From DASXUX01 sp036504595 (GTDB lineage: Bacteria; Planctomycetota; SZUA-567; H5-PLA8), in NCBI GenBank assembly GCA_036504595.1, contig DASXUX010000081.1:186001-250000 (forward strand): a stretch of DNA of 64,000 bases. Reading direction: 5' to 3'. A program made the translations under genes and the position numbers. The first letter of the stretch is position 1. Every line of letters begins with the position of its first letter. Shown here one piece after another: positions 30,857 through 38,597 of the stretch. The notes under the pieces were generated by a model. The model made no database searches, had not been told where the DNA came from, and worked only from the letters and a program-made list of their open reading frames with translations.

Positions 30857-31687
30857 CTAGCGCGTTGGATCCTTGGCGCCGGCGTTTGCCGCCTGGATCT
30901 TCTGCCATTCTTGAACTGTTTCCCAAGCGGTGACCTGGAGAAGCTTGGCCGTCTCCTTGTCGATGTTGTACTCTTTGAAAACGCTCGGCAGCCCCTCCGG
31001 ACTCTTGTTGTAGATCGTGGCAAAGATCACACAGGCGGTAAAGTAGTAGCCCATCGGCGATACGTGCACTTCGCCATACTTGAACAGGTCCATGAATTTG
31101 CGATCTTTCTTGATGACGTTGACCAGGCCCGGGCCGCTCGGAACAAGTGTTGCCCCTGTGTCTTTAGCCAGTTGAATGAGGGACTGATTGAACGCGTCTT
31201 GAGCTTTCATTCTCTGCTCAAACACTTGATCGCCGCTGACTTTTACCCACGGCCACGCCAGATATTCCAAGACTCGGATGTTTTTGCTCTTTATCTCGTT
31301 ATCGAGCTTCTTTCCGAATTCCAGATTGACCTTTTCGGGATTGGCCATGTCGTTGAGATTTCCGGCAATGATCACGATGTCCCACGCTTCTTCCCGCAGA
31401 CGCTTCATGACTTCCGGAGTATTCCAGTAGTCCTGATGTCTTGCGCCGCCTCTGATGAAAGAAGACGCCTGAATCGGCCGGTCCACGTCCGCCGCTTCCG
31501 ACAGGAACTGAACCGCGGCAGGGACATTGCAGGGGCCATAGTTATAGAGACTGTGCCCAATGAAAAAGACTCTATAGGGCTTCTTGCCCTTGGAATCCGG
31601 TTTTTCGCCTTCCCCGGCCTTCACACCGGCAATGCCTGACATCAAACCCATGAGAACCCCCGCCTGCATAATCCAGCGCTTTCGCAT
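30857..31687 (-). CDS. Secreted SGNH/GDSL-like hydrolase
   Basis: A 276-residue protein with a signal peptide (MRKRWIMQAGVLMGLMSGIAG). Seen: VFFIGHSLYNYG with the putative block I Ser at ~46, IIAGNLNDMANPEK with the block III Asn/Asp region at ~115, and EVHVSPMGYYFTA with the catalytic-type His at ~215. This order fits the SGNH fold, as in acetyl-esterases acting on polysaccharides. The block I G-H-S rather than G-D-S is common in PVC members. The ~300-bp space to the large GH2-like gene upstream has no gene I can support. A role in deacetylating glycans is inferred from context. Confidence 0.7.
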   Translation of the reverse strand: MRKRWIMQAGVLMGLMSGIAGVKAGEGEKPDSKGKKPYRVFFIGHSLYNYGPCNVPAAVQFLSEAADVDRPIQASSFIRGGARHQDYWNTPEVMKRLREEAWDIVIIAGNLNDMANPEKVNLEFGKKLDNEIKSKNIRVLEYLAWPWVKVSGDQVFEQRMKAQDAFNQSLIQLAKDTGATLVPSGPGLVNVIKKDRKFMDLFKYGEVHVSPMGYYFTACVIFATIYNKSPEGLPSVFKEYNIDKETAKLLQVTAWETVQEWQKIQAANAGAKDPTR

Positions 31688-31870
31688 GGAATCTCCCTCT
31701 TTCGCCGATGGCGTCAGTCCCAGTCCTTTGCATGTTTACACCAAGAGCAGCGCTCAGAAGCGAAGAGAATGGCAGGAGGCCGGACTGATCCTCGACATGT
31801 GCAAGCATCCGTACTGTCCGCCCTCCGCGCCTTCGCATCTTTGCCGTTCGCCTCTTCGTTCGCCGTTTCT

Positions 31871-31922
31871 TTTTCCTTTTTAGTTTTTACTTTTTAATTG
31901 TCTTCAGCCGAAGGCTGAAGAC
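31871..31922. repeat. CTTTTTAGTTTTTAC word and TCTTCAGCC hairpin
   Basis: A T-rich repeated word (also at 55205-55236) is followed by a 10-bp perfect stem GTCTTCAGCC/GGCTGAAGAC with loop GAA at 31900-31922. The stem overlaps the stop codon of the following minus-strand gene. On the minus strand it is followed by A-rich, not T-rich, sequence. Confidence 0.65.
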
Positions 31923-32377
31923 ATTCGCATCAGCCAGTCCCGCGCAAACCTCTCCTGCAAAGACCAGTTATCGAGGAACGGCGCCTCCGGCTTTTCTCCC
32001 GTCCCGCAATAAAGCTTCCGAGCCGCGTATCCTAGCGCCGTGTCCGCCCCCAGCGCAATCTCGCGCAGTTTCTTGTCCTCCGCGCAGATGTAGTACCTGA
32101 CCACTTCCGTCGCCAGCATCTCTTCCACTGGCCGCAGCGAACGCCCCAGCACACTCAAGCATGCCCAGCTCAGCCACGCCGAACTCGCAAAGCCTAGCAC
32201 CATCGCAAACCGCTCCGAATCGCATTGCGCCCGCACCCTAGCAAGCAGTTGCTTAAGCCTCCGCTCGCGCTCCTCAATATCATCCTCCGTCCGCCACTCC
32301 GCATTACGAACCCGAAAATACTGCGCTCGCTTCACCTCCAGCCTTTGGGTGCCACGGTCCGGCGCGCCGCGCGCCAT
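31904..32377 (-). CDS. Hypothetical protein
   Basis: A 157-residue protein of no family I know. ATG 32377 (a GTG precedes it). It is predicted to be helical and cytoplasmic: EERERRLKQLLARVRAQCD, a mildly hydrophobic SSAWLSWACLSVLGRSLR and a C-terminal NWSLQERFARDWLMRMSS. It is the last gene of a minus-strand run beginning at murG, 60 bp after the preceding gene. Its stop codon lies in a TCTTCAGCC hairpin repeat. Confidence 0.55.
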   Translation of the reverse strand: MARGAPDRGTQRLEVKRAQYFRVRNAEWRTEDDIEERERRLKQLLARVRAQCDSERFAMVLGFASSAWLSWACLSVLGRSLRPVEEMLATEVVRYYICAEDKKLREIALGADTALGYAARKLYCGTGEKPEAPFLDNWSLQERFARDWLMRMSSAFG

Positions 32378-32437
32378 CACGACTGTGTTGAAAGCTATTC
32401 CCTTGCGTCGGACTGAACGGTAACGATTTCTGAATTC

Positions 32438-33028
32438 CTACCGCCACTGCCGCCCGGCGCTTCCCGCCCAGCCTCGCCGTGGAAGCATAATGGCCAGCGA
32501 AACGAACATCACCAGCAGCGCCGCGACCAGCAGATAAACCGGCCAGCGGCTCGCCGCACTCGCCGGCACCTGAACAGACTGCACCGCCGTTGGCTTGGCA
32601 GGTTCGGACGGAGCTACGCGCGCGGGCGGCGGGGCAACCTGTTCGCCGCGGCCGAGCAAACAATGCGGAACGTCCACCAGTCCGCGCGCATATCGCACGC
32701 CGACGTTGAGCGCTCCGCAGGTGCACTCCGTTCTCGCCGTGCTCAGTGACCAGATATCCAGCGTTTGCGGCGCGTAACCCGCTTCCTTAAGCAGCAGCGC
32801 GCGTTGATTCGCCGTCAGCGTGATCTTTCCTTCCGGCGCGCGCGGGTTCTTTGCTTTCAGGATTTTCTCTTGCTGGAGACTCAGCAGTAAGACCGTCTTT
32901 TTGCCATCGACCCGGTCGCCTTTAAAGGGAATGCCGTCCGCATGCAGAACCGTTGCAGTGAGTGCAACGACAAGAAGCACGCCCAGCCGCTGCAATCCCA
33001 CCGCCAGCCTCCCGTCACTCGTTGTCAT
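32438..33028 (-). CDS. Exported protein with C-terminal membrane anchor, function unknown
   Basis: A 196-residue protein from ATG 33028. The signal peptide (LQRLGVLLVVALTATVLHADG) precedes ~80 residues containing LTANQRALLLKEAGYAPQTL and a Cys-bearing STARTECTCGALNVGVRY. A Pro/Ala-rich linker then leads to a single membrane span (WPVYLLVAALLVMFVSLAIML) and the basic tail PRRGWAG. It therefore faces the periplasm and is anchored at its C-terminus. It begins 14 bp after ddl, in the place where ftsQ often follows ddl, but it has no FtsQ/POTRA features. A cell-envelope role is inferred only from position. Confidence 0.65.
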   Translation of the reverse strand: MTTSDGRLAVGLQRLGVLLVVALTATVLHADGIPFKGDRVDGKKTVLLLSLQQEKILKAKNPRAPEGKITLTANQRALLLKEAGYAPQTLDIWSLSTARTECTCGALNVGVRYARGLVDVPHCLLGRGEQVAPPPARVAPSEPAKPTAVQSVQVPASAASRWPVYLLVAALLVMFVSLAIMLPRRGWAGSAGRQWR

Positions 33029-33042
33029 AGTTCGTTCACTGT

Positions 33043-34008
33043 TCACTGATGACTGATCACTGAGTTCATCGACCGCGCCAGCGACAGCCGCAGCAGCTCT
33101 TCGCACAATTCCGCAAACGATTTTCCAATCGCCTTCGCCCCGCGCGGCAGCAGACTGTGCGAGGTCATTCCCGGCAGCGTGTTGACTTCCAACACCCACG
33201 GCAGGCCGTTCTCATCGAGAATGATGTCCGTGCGCGAAACGTCCTGGCACCCCAGCGAACGGTGCGCCGCCAGTCCCATCGCCTGCACCCGAGCTGCGAT
33301 GTCGGGTTCCAACTCCGCCGGACACACAATGCTTGTGCGATCATCGACGTACTTGGCGTTGTAGTCGTAGAACTCGCTCGCCAGGCGCAGTTCCGCCACC
33401 GGCAAAGCCGTCTCGCCGAGCACGCCCACGGTCATCTCGCGCCCTTTGACGAAGCGCTCGATCAGAATGCTGTCGCCGAACTCCGATGCTTTGTTCAGAG
33501 CCGCGCCGACTTGATCTTCGTTGCGCACGATCGAAACGCCCAGGCTCGACCCGCCCGTCGCCGGCTTAATCACCAGCGGCGGCACCAGGTACAGTCCGGT
33601 CGCGTTTGTCTTGTCGATTTCAGAAATGTCCAGGCACATCCACGCTGGGGTGCGCACGTTGGCTTTCTCGAACGCACGCTTGGCCAGCATCTTGTCGAAG
33701 GCCGTCGCCGACGCATCGACGCCGCTGCCCGTGTACGGAATGTCCGCCTCTTCCAGAATCGCCTGAATCCGCCCGTCCTCGCCGAATTCGCCATGCAGAG
33801 CCAGAAACGCCACGTCAATCCCGAGCGACTGCGCGTCCTTCGATGTGAAGCTCCCATCCAGCAGCACGCGATGGACATCATGCCCCGCCGCCGACAGAGC
33901 CTTCGCGACATTCTCGCCAGACTCAATCGACACTGCCCGCTCCGCCGACGGCCCGCCATACAGCACGCCAATCGCCAGCCCCTTCAGCAGATCGCGCCCG
34001 GTTTGCAT
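33043..34008 (-). CDS. ddl: D-alanine--D-alanine ligase
   Basis: A 321-residue ATP-grasp enzyme that makes D-Ala-D-Ala for peptidoglycan. Seen: GVLYGGPSAERAVSIESG at the N-terminus, FLALHGEFGEDGRIQAILE (~69-87), PYTGSGVDASATAFDKMLAK, VIKPATGGSSLGVSIV in the ATP-grasp loop (~145-160), and ILDENGLPWVLEVNTLPGMT with the Mg-binding Glu-Val-Asn (~270-285). The bacterial Ddl length is normal. ATG 34008 follows AAGGAG. It is separated from murB by the GxxExxY gene and its flanking repeats. Confidence 0.95.
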   Translation of the reverse strand: MQTGRDLLKGLAIGVLYGGPSAERAVSIESGENVAKALSAAGHDVHRVLLDGSFTSKDAQSLGIDVAFLALHGEFGEDGRIQAILEEADIPYTGSGVDASATAFDKMLAKRAFEKANVRTPAWMCLDISEIDKTNATGLYLVPPLVIKPATGGSSLGVSIVRNEDQVGAALNKASEFGDSILIERFVKGREMTVGVLGETALPVAELRLASEFYDYNAKYVDDRTSIVCPAELEPDIAARVQAMGLAAHRSLGCQDVSRTDIILDENGLPWVLEVNTLPGMTSHSLLPRGAKAIGKSFAELCEELLRLSLARSMNSVISHQ

Positions 34009-34027
34009 CAGTCAATCTCCTTACAGA

Positions 34028-34072
34028 ATAACAGCTTTCAACACAGAGCCACGGAGAACACAGAGGTCACGG
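34028..34072. repeat. CACAGAGG-family repeat, left arm of GxxExxY cassette
   Basis: Contains CAGCTTTCAACACAGAGCC and GGAGAACACAGAGGTCAC. It is the inverted counterpart of 34527-34571 (CCTCTGTGTTGAAGGCTG and relatives). The GxxExxY stop codon lies inside it. Confidence 0.85.
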
Positions 34073-34507
34073 AGCTACTTCAGAGTTTTCCTTGGGCAAC
34101 TCCTCTTTTTCCGGTAGGACGAACTGCCGCATCTTCCGCCTTACGCCACTCTTCAGAACGGCAACATTGAAATTGATCAGCAGACCCAGATCAATGCCGG
34201 TGAGTCGCAGATAAGACAGCAACTGAGCTTCATGCACCGGAGCGAGCTCGGAGACGGACTTGACCTCGATAATGACTTTGCCTGCGACGATCAGGTCGAG
34301 TTTGAGCGGCGCACCCAATTTTCGATCTCGATAGATGATCGGAACGTCCTTTTGTCGCTCATAGCTTAGGCCCGCGCGCTCTAGTTCAATGCAAAGGGCG
34401 TCCACGTAGATGCTTTCGAGAAGTCCAGGTCCCAAGCGTCTGTGGACTTCAATGGCACACCCAATAATCAGGTGGCTCAGCCCATTCAATGTTGCCGTCG
34501 GGACCAT
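34067..34507 (-). CDS. GxxExxY family protein (PD-(D/E)xK-like)
   Basis: A 146-residue protein with the defining GLLESIY motif (GPGLLESIY at ~26-34) and a nuclease-like core: APLKLDLIVAGKVIIEVKSV (~64-83; D, E-x-K). The family is widespread in PVC, Bacteroidota and cyanobacteria and has no established cellular function; the D-x-n-ExK arrangement suggests a restriction-endonuclease-like fold. The gene splits the otherwise contiguous murB-ddl pair. It is bounded by ~45-bp inverted repeats that begin within 20 bp of the start and overlap its stop, so the insertion looks like a discrete cassette. Confidence 0.9.
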   Translation of the reverse strand: MVPTATLNGLSHLIIGCAIEVHRRLGPGLLESIYVDALCIELERAGLSYERQKDVPIIYRDRKLGAPLKLDLIVAGKVIIEVKSVSELAPVHEAQLLSYLRLTGIDLGLLINFNVAVLKSGVRRKMRQFVLPEKEELPKENSEVAP

Positions 34508-34526
34508 GATAAATTACTTTCCCCTC

Positions 34527-34571
34527 TGCGACCTCTGTGTTCTCTGTGCCTCTGTGTTGAAGGCTGTTTCA
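34527..34571. repeat. CACAGAGG-family repeat, right arm of GxxExxY cassette
   Basis: Contains GACCTCTGTGTTCTCTGTGC and CTCTGTGTTGAAGGCTGTTT. Nearly perfect inverted match to 34028-34072. The last bases also match 16662-16680. Confidence 0.85.
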
Positions 34572-34582
34572 GTTAGTGTCTT

Positions 34583-35503
34583 TCATACGGCCGCGCCTAA
34601 TTCCTCCGGCGGTATCCCCCACACCTCAATCTCCAACTCCAGCATCACCCCGCGCGCATCAAACACGCGCTGGCGCACGTCGCGAATCAACGTCGTCAAG
34701 TCTTGCGCGCTCGCGCCATTCTCATTCACAAGGAAATTCGCGTGCATCTTGGACACCGCCGCGCCGCCAACCTGATGGCCCTTCAGCCCCAGTTCGTCGA
34801 TCAGCCGTCCGGCCGATGGCACTCCCGGCACGCTCGGATTCTTGAACACGCATCCCGCCGAATGCGCATCCATCGGCTGAGAGGCCCGTTTTTCGCGATC
34901 GATATCCAGCGCCAGCCGCCGCCCGGTTTCCGGATTGCCCGGCATCAGTTCGATCTCGCACTCCGTGACGATCCGCCCCGCCAGCTTCGAATGCCGGTAC
35001 CCAAACCCGCATTCGCGCATCTCGAATTCAAAGCGCTTGCCATCGAGCTCAAACCCGCGCACGTGCCGCACGAACCGGCCCACGTCGCCGTACTTGCCGC
35101 CCGCGTTCATGCGCAACGCCGCGCCGATCGTTCCCGGCACACCTTGCAGGCACTCAAGACCCAGCAGCCCTTCGCTGACGGTCCAGTTTACCAGTCGCGG
35201 CAGACTGTGCGCCGCGCCCGCGCGAATCACGTTTCCATGCCGCCGCAGAGCGCCGAAGCCGTTCTGCGGCAATCGCACCACGATGCCGCGCACGCCTTCG
35301 TCGCCGACCAGCAGATTGCTGCCGCCGCCGAGGAACTTCACCGGCAGGCCGGCGTGAGCCGCACGCCAGAGCAGTTCGCCGAGCGTCGCTTCGTCCGGCG
35401 GTTGGACATAAAACTCCGCGGGCCCGCCCACGCGATACGTGGTGCGCTCCGCCAGCGGCACCTTCTGCCGCACGAAATCCTCAAAGCCGCGCGACCAGCT
35501 CAT
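34583..35503 (-). CDS. murB: UDP-N-acetylenolpyruvoylglucosamine reductase MurB
   Basis: A 306-residue FAD enzyme that reduces UDP-GlcNAc-enolpyruvate to UDP-MurNAc with NADPH. Seen: TYRVGGPAEFYVQPPDE (~22-38), KFLGGGSNLLVGDEGVRG (~56-73), GVPGTIGAALRMNAGGKYGD (~122-141), CGFGYRHSKL, and HSAGCVFKNP (~223-232), where Cys/Ser supplies the proton. The shorter, type-II-like architecture is likely. It overlaps the end of murC by 23 bp, showing tight coupling in murG-murC-murB. Confidence 0.96.
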   Translation of the reverse strand: MSWSRGFEDFVRQKVPLAERTTYRVGGPAEFYVQPPDEATLGELLWRAAHAGLPVKFLGGGSNLLVGDEGVRGIVVRLPQNGFGALRRHGNVIRAGAAHSLPRLVNWTVSEGLLGLECLQGVPGTIGAALRMNAGGKYGDVGRFVRHVRGFELDGKRFEFEMRECGFGYRHSKLAGRIVTECEIELMPGNPETGRRLALDIDREKRASQPMDAHSAGCVFKNPSVPGVPSAGRLIDELGLKGHQVGGAAVSKMHANFLVNENGASAQDLTTLIRDVRQRVFDARGVMLELEIEVWGIPPEELGAAV

Positions 35504-36971
35504 CGCCTGCCCTCGTCACATCGCCCGCGCCTTGCGTAATCAGCGTGTCGCCTTCACGCGCCCACGTCGCCGCAAGCTCAATCGCTTCGTCCCGGCTGCT
35601 CACAGCCACCGCTTTTGCGTCGCTCAATTTCTCGATCGCCGCCACCAGCGCGTGATGATCCACGCCCGGAATCGGCTCTTCGCTGGCCGCATAGATCGGC
35701 ATCACCCACACGCAGTCGGCCGCGCTGAAACACGTCGCGAACTGCGGGAGCAACTGCTGCGTGCGCGTGTACCGGTGCGGCTGGAAGATCACGCCCAGCT
35801 TGCCCTGCGTGGACCCGCGCGCGGCCTTCAGCGTCGCGGCGATCTCCGTCGGATGATGGCCATAGTCATCGACGACGCGCACGCCGTTCTTCGTCCCCTT
35901 GATCTCGAATCGCCGCCCCACGCGCTCGCACTTCGACAAAGCCGTCCGCAGGCAGATTTCTGGGATGTTCAGGTGCCACGCAACGCTCACCGCGGCCAGA
36001 GCGTTCAGCACGTTATGTTCGCCCGGCATCGGCAGTTCGATATTCTCCAGAAGTCCCGACGGCGTCAGCGCGTCAAAGCGCCAGCCCAGCCCCTCGCGCC
36101 GCAAGTTCATCCCAATCACGTCGCAGTGCTGAGCGAACCCGTACGCCAGAGCTGCGCGTCGGCATTTCAGGCTGGCGTTCTGCAATGAGCGCCGCACGCG
36201 AATATCGTCGCCGCAGCCAATCAGCACGGCTTGCGAATCCGTTGTGTCCGTAGACGCCAGGAACCGCGTGACCGCCTCTTCGATGGCGTCCACCGTGTGG
36301 TAATGATCGAGATGATCGTTGTCGATGTTCGTCAGCACCGGAATGCTCGGCACCACTTCCGCCAGCCGGTTGTCCGACTCGTCCACTTCCGCGACGAACT
36401 CCGCGCCGCGCCCGATCCGCACGTTGCCGGACATCGCTTTCACCACGCCGCCGACCAGTACGCTCGGGTCGCGGCCGGCGGTGATCAGCAGGTTCGCAAT
36501 CAGCCACGTCGTCGTTGTTTTTCCGTGAGAACCCGTCACGCAGATCGTTCGCAGGCCGCGCATGATCCGGCCGAGCATGTGCATGCGCGTGCTGGCGATC
36601 TTTCCTTCCGCCAGCGCGCGCGTGATCTCCGGATGAGACGGCTCAACGGCCGCCGTGTAAACCAATTCGTCGCAGTCGGCCACGTGAGCCGAATCGTGGC
36701 CGTGCTCAACGCGAATCCCGCGCGCCTGCAGCGCCGCCGCCTGCCCATTCAATGAACAGTCGCAGCCGCTGACGACCGCTCCGCGCGCCGAACAAAGCTG
36801 CATCATCGCGCTGACGCCAATGCCGCCCGCGCCCATGAAATGAATGCGCTTGCCTTTGAAGTCTTCGGCCGGCACGCGTGGCTTGGTCGCACGCGCTCCC
36901 GGCAAATAGGGCGAGGCGACTTGCACGCCTTTGCACAGCCCTTTTGTTTTAGTCGAACCTGATGCCGCCAT
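35481..36971 (-). CDS. murC: UDP-N-acetylmuramate--L-alanine ligase MurC
   Basis: A 496-residue ATP-dependent ligase that adds L-Ala to UDP-MurNAc. I choose ATG 36971 (MAASGSTKTKG). The frame is open to 37142, but that extension is encoded by dispersed repeats (37019-37096) and would add a non-family N-terminus. Seen: IHFMGAGGIGVSAMMQL (~45-61), CVTGSHGKTTTTWLIANL with the P-loop (~145-162), EVDESDNR (~195), NIDNDHLDHY (~210), and DYGHHPTEIAATLKAARG (~360). The ~40-residue N-terminal tail before the KGKRIHFMG strand is longer than usual and lacks recognisable features. Confidence 0.95.
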   Translation of the reverse strand: MAASGSTKTKGLCKGVQVASPYLPGARATKPRVPAEDFKGKRIHFMGAGGIGVSAMMQLCSARGAVVSGCDCSLNGQAAALQARGIRVEHGHDSAHVADCDELVYTAAVEPSHPEITRALAEGKIASTRMHMLGRIMRGLRTICVTGSHGKTTTTWLIANLLITAGRDPSVLVGGVVKAMSGNVRIGRGAEFVAEVDESDNRLAEVVPSIPVLTNIDNDHLDHYHTVDAIEEAVTRFLASTDTTDSQAVLIGCGDDIRVRRSLQNASLKCRRAALAYGFAQHCDVIGMNLRREGLGWRFDALTPSGLLENIELPMPGEHNVLNALAAVSVAWHLNIPEICLRTALSKCERVGRRFEIKGTKNGVRVVDDYGHHPTEIAATLKAARGSTQGKLGVIFQPHRYTRTQQLLPQFATCFSAADCVWVMPIYAASEEPIPGVDHHALVAAIEKLSDAKAVAVSSRDEAIELAATWAREGDTLITQGAGDVTRAGDELVARL

Positions 36972-37018
36972 TTTCTTTCCCTTTTTCCCCGCTGCCCCAC
37001 GCAGCCGGTACGTCTTGG

Positions 37019-37096
37019 CCGCTCCCTTACGGTCGCGGCTCTGATTGCTGGCACGCATGTGATCGCGCCGTCCTTTTGGCGCGATCTCATGCGTGC
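37019..37096. repeat. Composite repeat: 25-bp CTCCCTTACGGTCGCGG element plus covarying hairpin copy C
   Basis: 37019-37043 is the inverse of the repeat at 2844-2868. Eight bases later, 37051-37096 is a hairpin with outer GCACGC/GCGTGC, middle ATG/CAT and inner GATCGCGCC/GGCGCGATC stems around a TCCTTTT-type loop. Every stem change relative to copies A, B and D is compensated. It lies in the murG-murC spacer. Confidence 0.8.
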
Positions 37097-37211
37097 TGCT
37101 TGCCTTCTCCCCCGTCGCTGCCCTTCGTTTCCGCCGTCTCACCCGTCACACTTATGACCCTTCGTTTCAGGATGCGCACTACAGTCCGCTTCACTCGTCA
37201 CTCGTCACCCG

Positions 37212-38360
37212 TCACGCCGCAGTGCTTGCACCTACTTCCTGCAGCTTGCCCTCCGTCTTTTTCTGCGAGAGCGCCGTCAGCCGCTCGATGATCTCTGCCC
37301 CCGCGTTCGGCAGCGCCAGCGAGGACGCCGCCATTGCCATCTTGCGCCGGCGTTCAGGCTGAAGGATCGCATCGGCCAGCCGCTGAGCCAGTCGGTCCAC
37401 TTCGGTGTTCTGCTGCGGCATCACCCATCCCGCGCCGCGCTCGACAAAGACTTTCGCGTTTTCAGCCTGATGGTTATCGGTCGCATGCGGGTAGGGGATG
37501 AGCACCGAGGGCAGGGCGAACGCGGCCACTTCAGCCAGCGTCGTCGCGCCGGATCGAGCCAGCACGACGCTCGCATGCACGTAGAGCTCTTCCATCGCTT
37601 CGGTAAATCCGAGCACCTGCCCGCGCCCACCCGCAGCCGCGAACGCCTGGAAGCAGCGCTGCTCGTCTTCCGAACCGGATACGATGACCATCCGCACGTT
37701 CGGCACGATCTGCTTCAGCTTCGGCCACACGCGCACCGCTATATCGTTCAGCGCCTTCGCGCCCTGTGATCCGCCAATGACCAGCACCATCGGGTCCGCC
37801 GGCACGGCGGCCACTTCGGTATTGCGGCGCGTCGCTTCGGCCGCGGCATCGAGCACCTTCTTGCGCAGCGGATTGCCCAAATGCTTGATACGTGTCGAAA
37901 CGTTCTTGAACCGCGAAGCCGACTCGGCGAACTGCACGATGATCTCATCGGCAAACCGCGCCATGCGCCGCGTCACTTTGCCGGGGATCACGTTCTGCTC
38001 GAGCAGGACGGTGGGAACCTCGACGCCCCAGGCCGCCAGCACCGGCAACGCCGACGCATAACCGCCCAGCCCCACGACCACGTCTGCTCCAAAGCCAAGT
38101 AATGCTCTGCGCGCCTGAAGGTAGCCCTGGCATCCGCGCCACGCCTTTCGCGGACCGTCCAGGTTTAGGAACCCGCCCTTCAAGGACGGCAGAGCTTCGA
38201 GCCTGAAACCGTGTTTAGGGACGATTTTCTCTTCGATGCCACCGCGAGCGCCCATGAAAAGCACCGTGTGCTCCGGACCTCTCGCAATCAGTTCTTCAGC
38301 CAGCGCCAGCCCCGGAAACAAGTGCCCACCCGTGCCGCCGCCCGCGATCACCACCCGCAT
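37212..38360 (-). CDS. murG: Undecaprenyl-PP-MurNAc-pentapeptide GlcNAc transferase MurG
   Basis: A 382-residue GT28 glycosyltransferase that forms lipid II at the inner face of the membrane. Start ATG 38360 (MRVVIAGGGTGGH) has GGAGGAG upstream; the open frame to 38429 is excluded. Seen: GGGTGGHLFPGLALAEEL (lipid-side Gly loop), DVVVGLGGYASALPV (~92-106), LLEQNVIPGKVTR (~120), VIGGSQGAKALND (~195), RSGATTLAEVAAFALPSVLI (~270) and YPHATDNHQAENA. All known G-loops are present. First gene of the minus-strand cell-wall run; an L,D-transpeptidase gene is divergent. Confidence 0.96.
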   Translation of the reverse strand: MRVVIAGGGTGGHLFPGLALAEELIARGPEHTVLFMGARGGIEEKIVPKHGFRLEALPSLKGGFLNLDGPRKAWRGCQGYLQARRALLGFGADVVVGLGGYASALPVLAAWGVEVPTVLLEQNVIPGKVTRRMARFADEIIVQFAESASRFKNVSTRIKHLGNPLRKKVLDAAAEATRRNTEVAAVPADPMVLVIGGSQGAKALNDIAVRVWPKLKQIVPNVRMVIVSGSEDEQRCFQAFAAAGGRGQVLGFTEAMEELYVHASVVLARSGATTLAEVAAFALPSVLIPYPHATDNHQAENAKVFVERGAGWVMPQQNTEVDRLAQRLADAILQPERRRKMAMAASSLALPNAGAEIIERLTALSQKKTEGKLQEVGASTAA

Positions 38361-38439
38361 ACCATCACTCCTCCGCCTTCCGCAGGTACCGTATCTATTG
38401 GTATCGGCGCATTGTGCGTCCATCCGCACAACGAAAGTC

Positions 38440-38517
38440 CAGAAGTCCGCGGCTGTCTAACCATCGCAGACCATCGACTGCTGGACTTCTCGACTCCTGG
38501 ACTTCTGGACTACAGCC
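38440..38517. repeat. GTCCAGAAGTCC inverted repeat in divergent murG/transpeptidase spacer
   Basis: AGTCCAGAAGTCC (left) faces GGACTTCTGGACT (right), with a second pair CGCGGCTGT/ACAGCCGCG. Additional TGGACTTCTCGACTCC words lie between. The element sits where divergent promoters are expected. Confidence 0.7.
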
Positions 38518-38597
38518 GCGACCGATTTGCCTTCGGCTTTCGCGCTGGCCGGACGATACCGTTCAAAGGAAATCCGTGGACTTTTTGGGCTTACGTT

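Noticed and set aside
31900..31922. Intrinsic terminator after the 31904-32377 gene
   Set aside because: The stem is perfect, but on the gene's strand it is followed by A-rich sequence rather than T residues; it fits the TTCAGCC repeat style instead.
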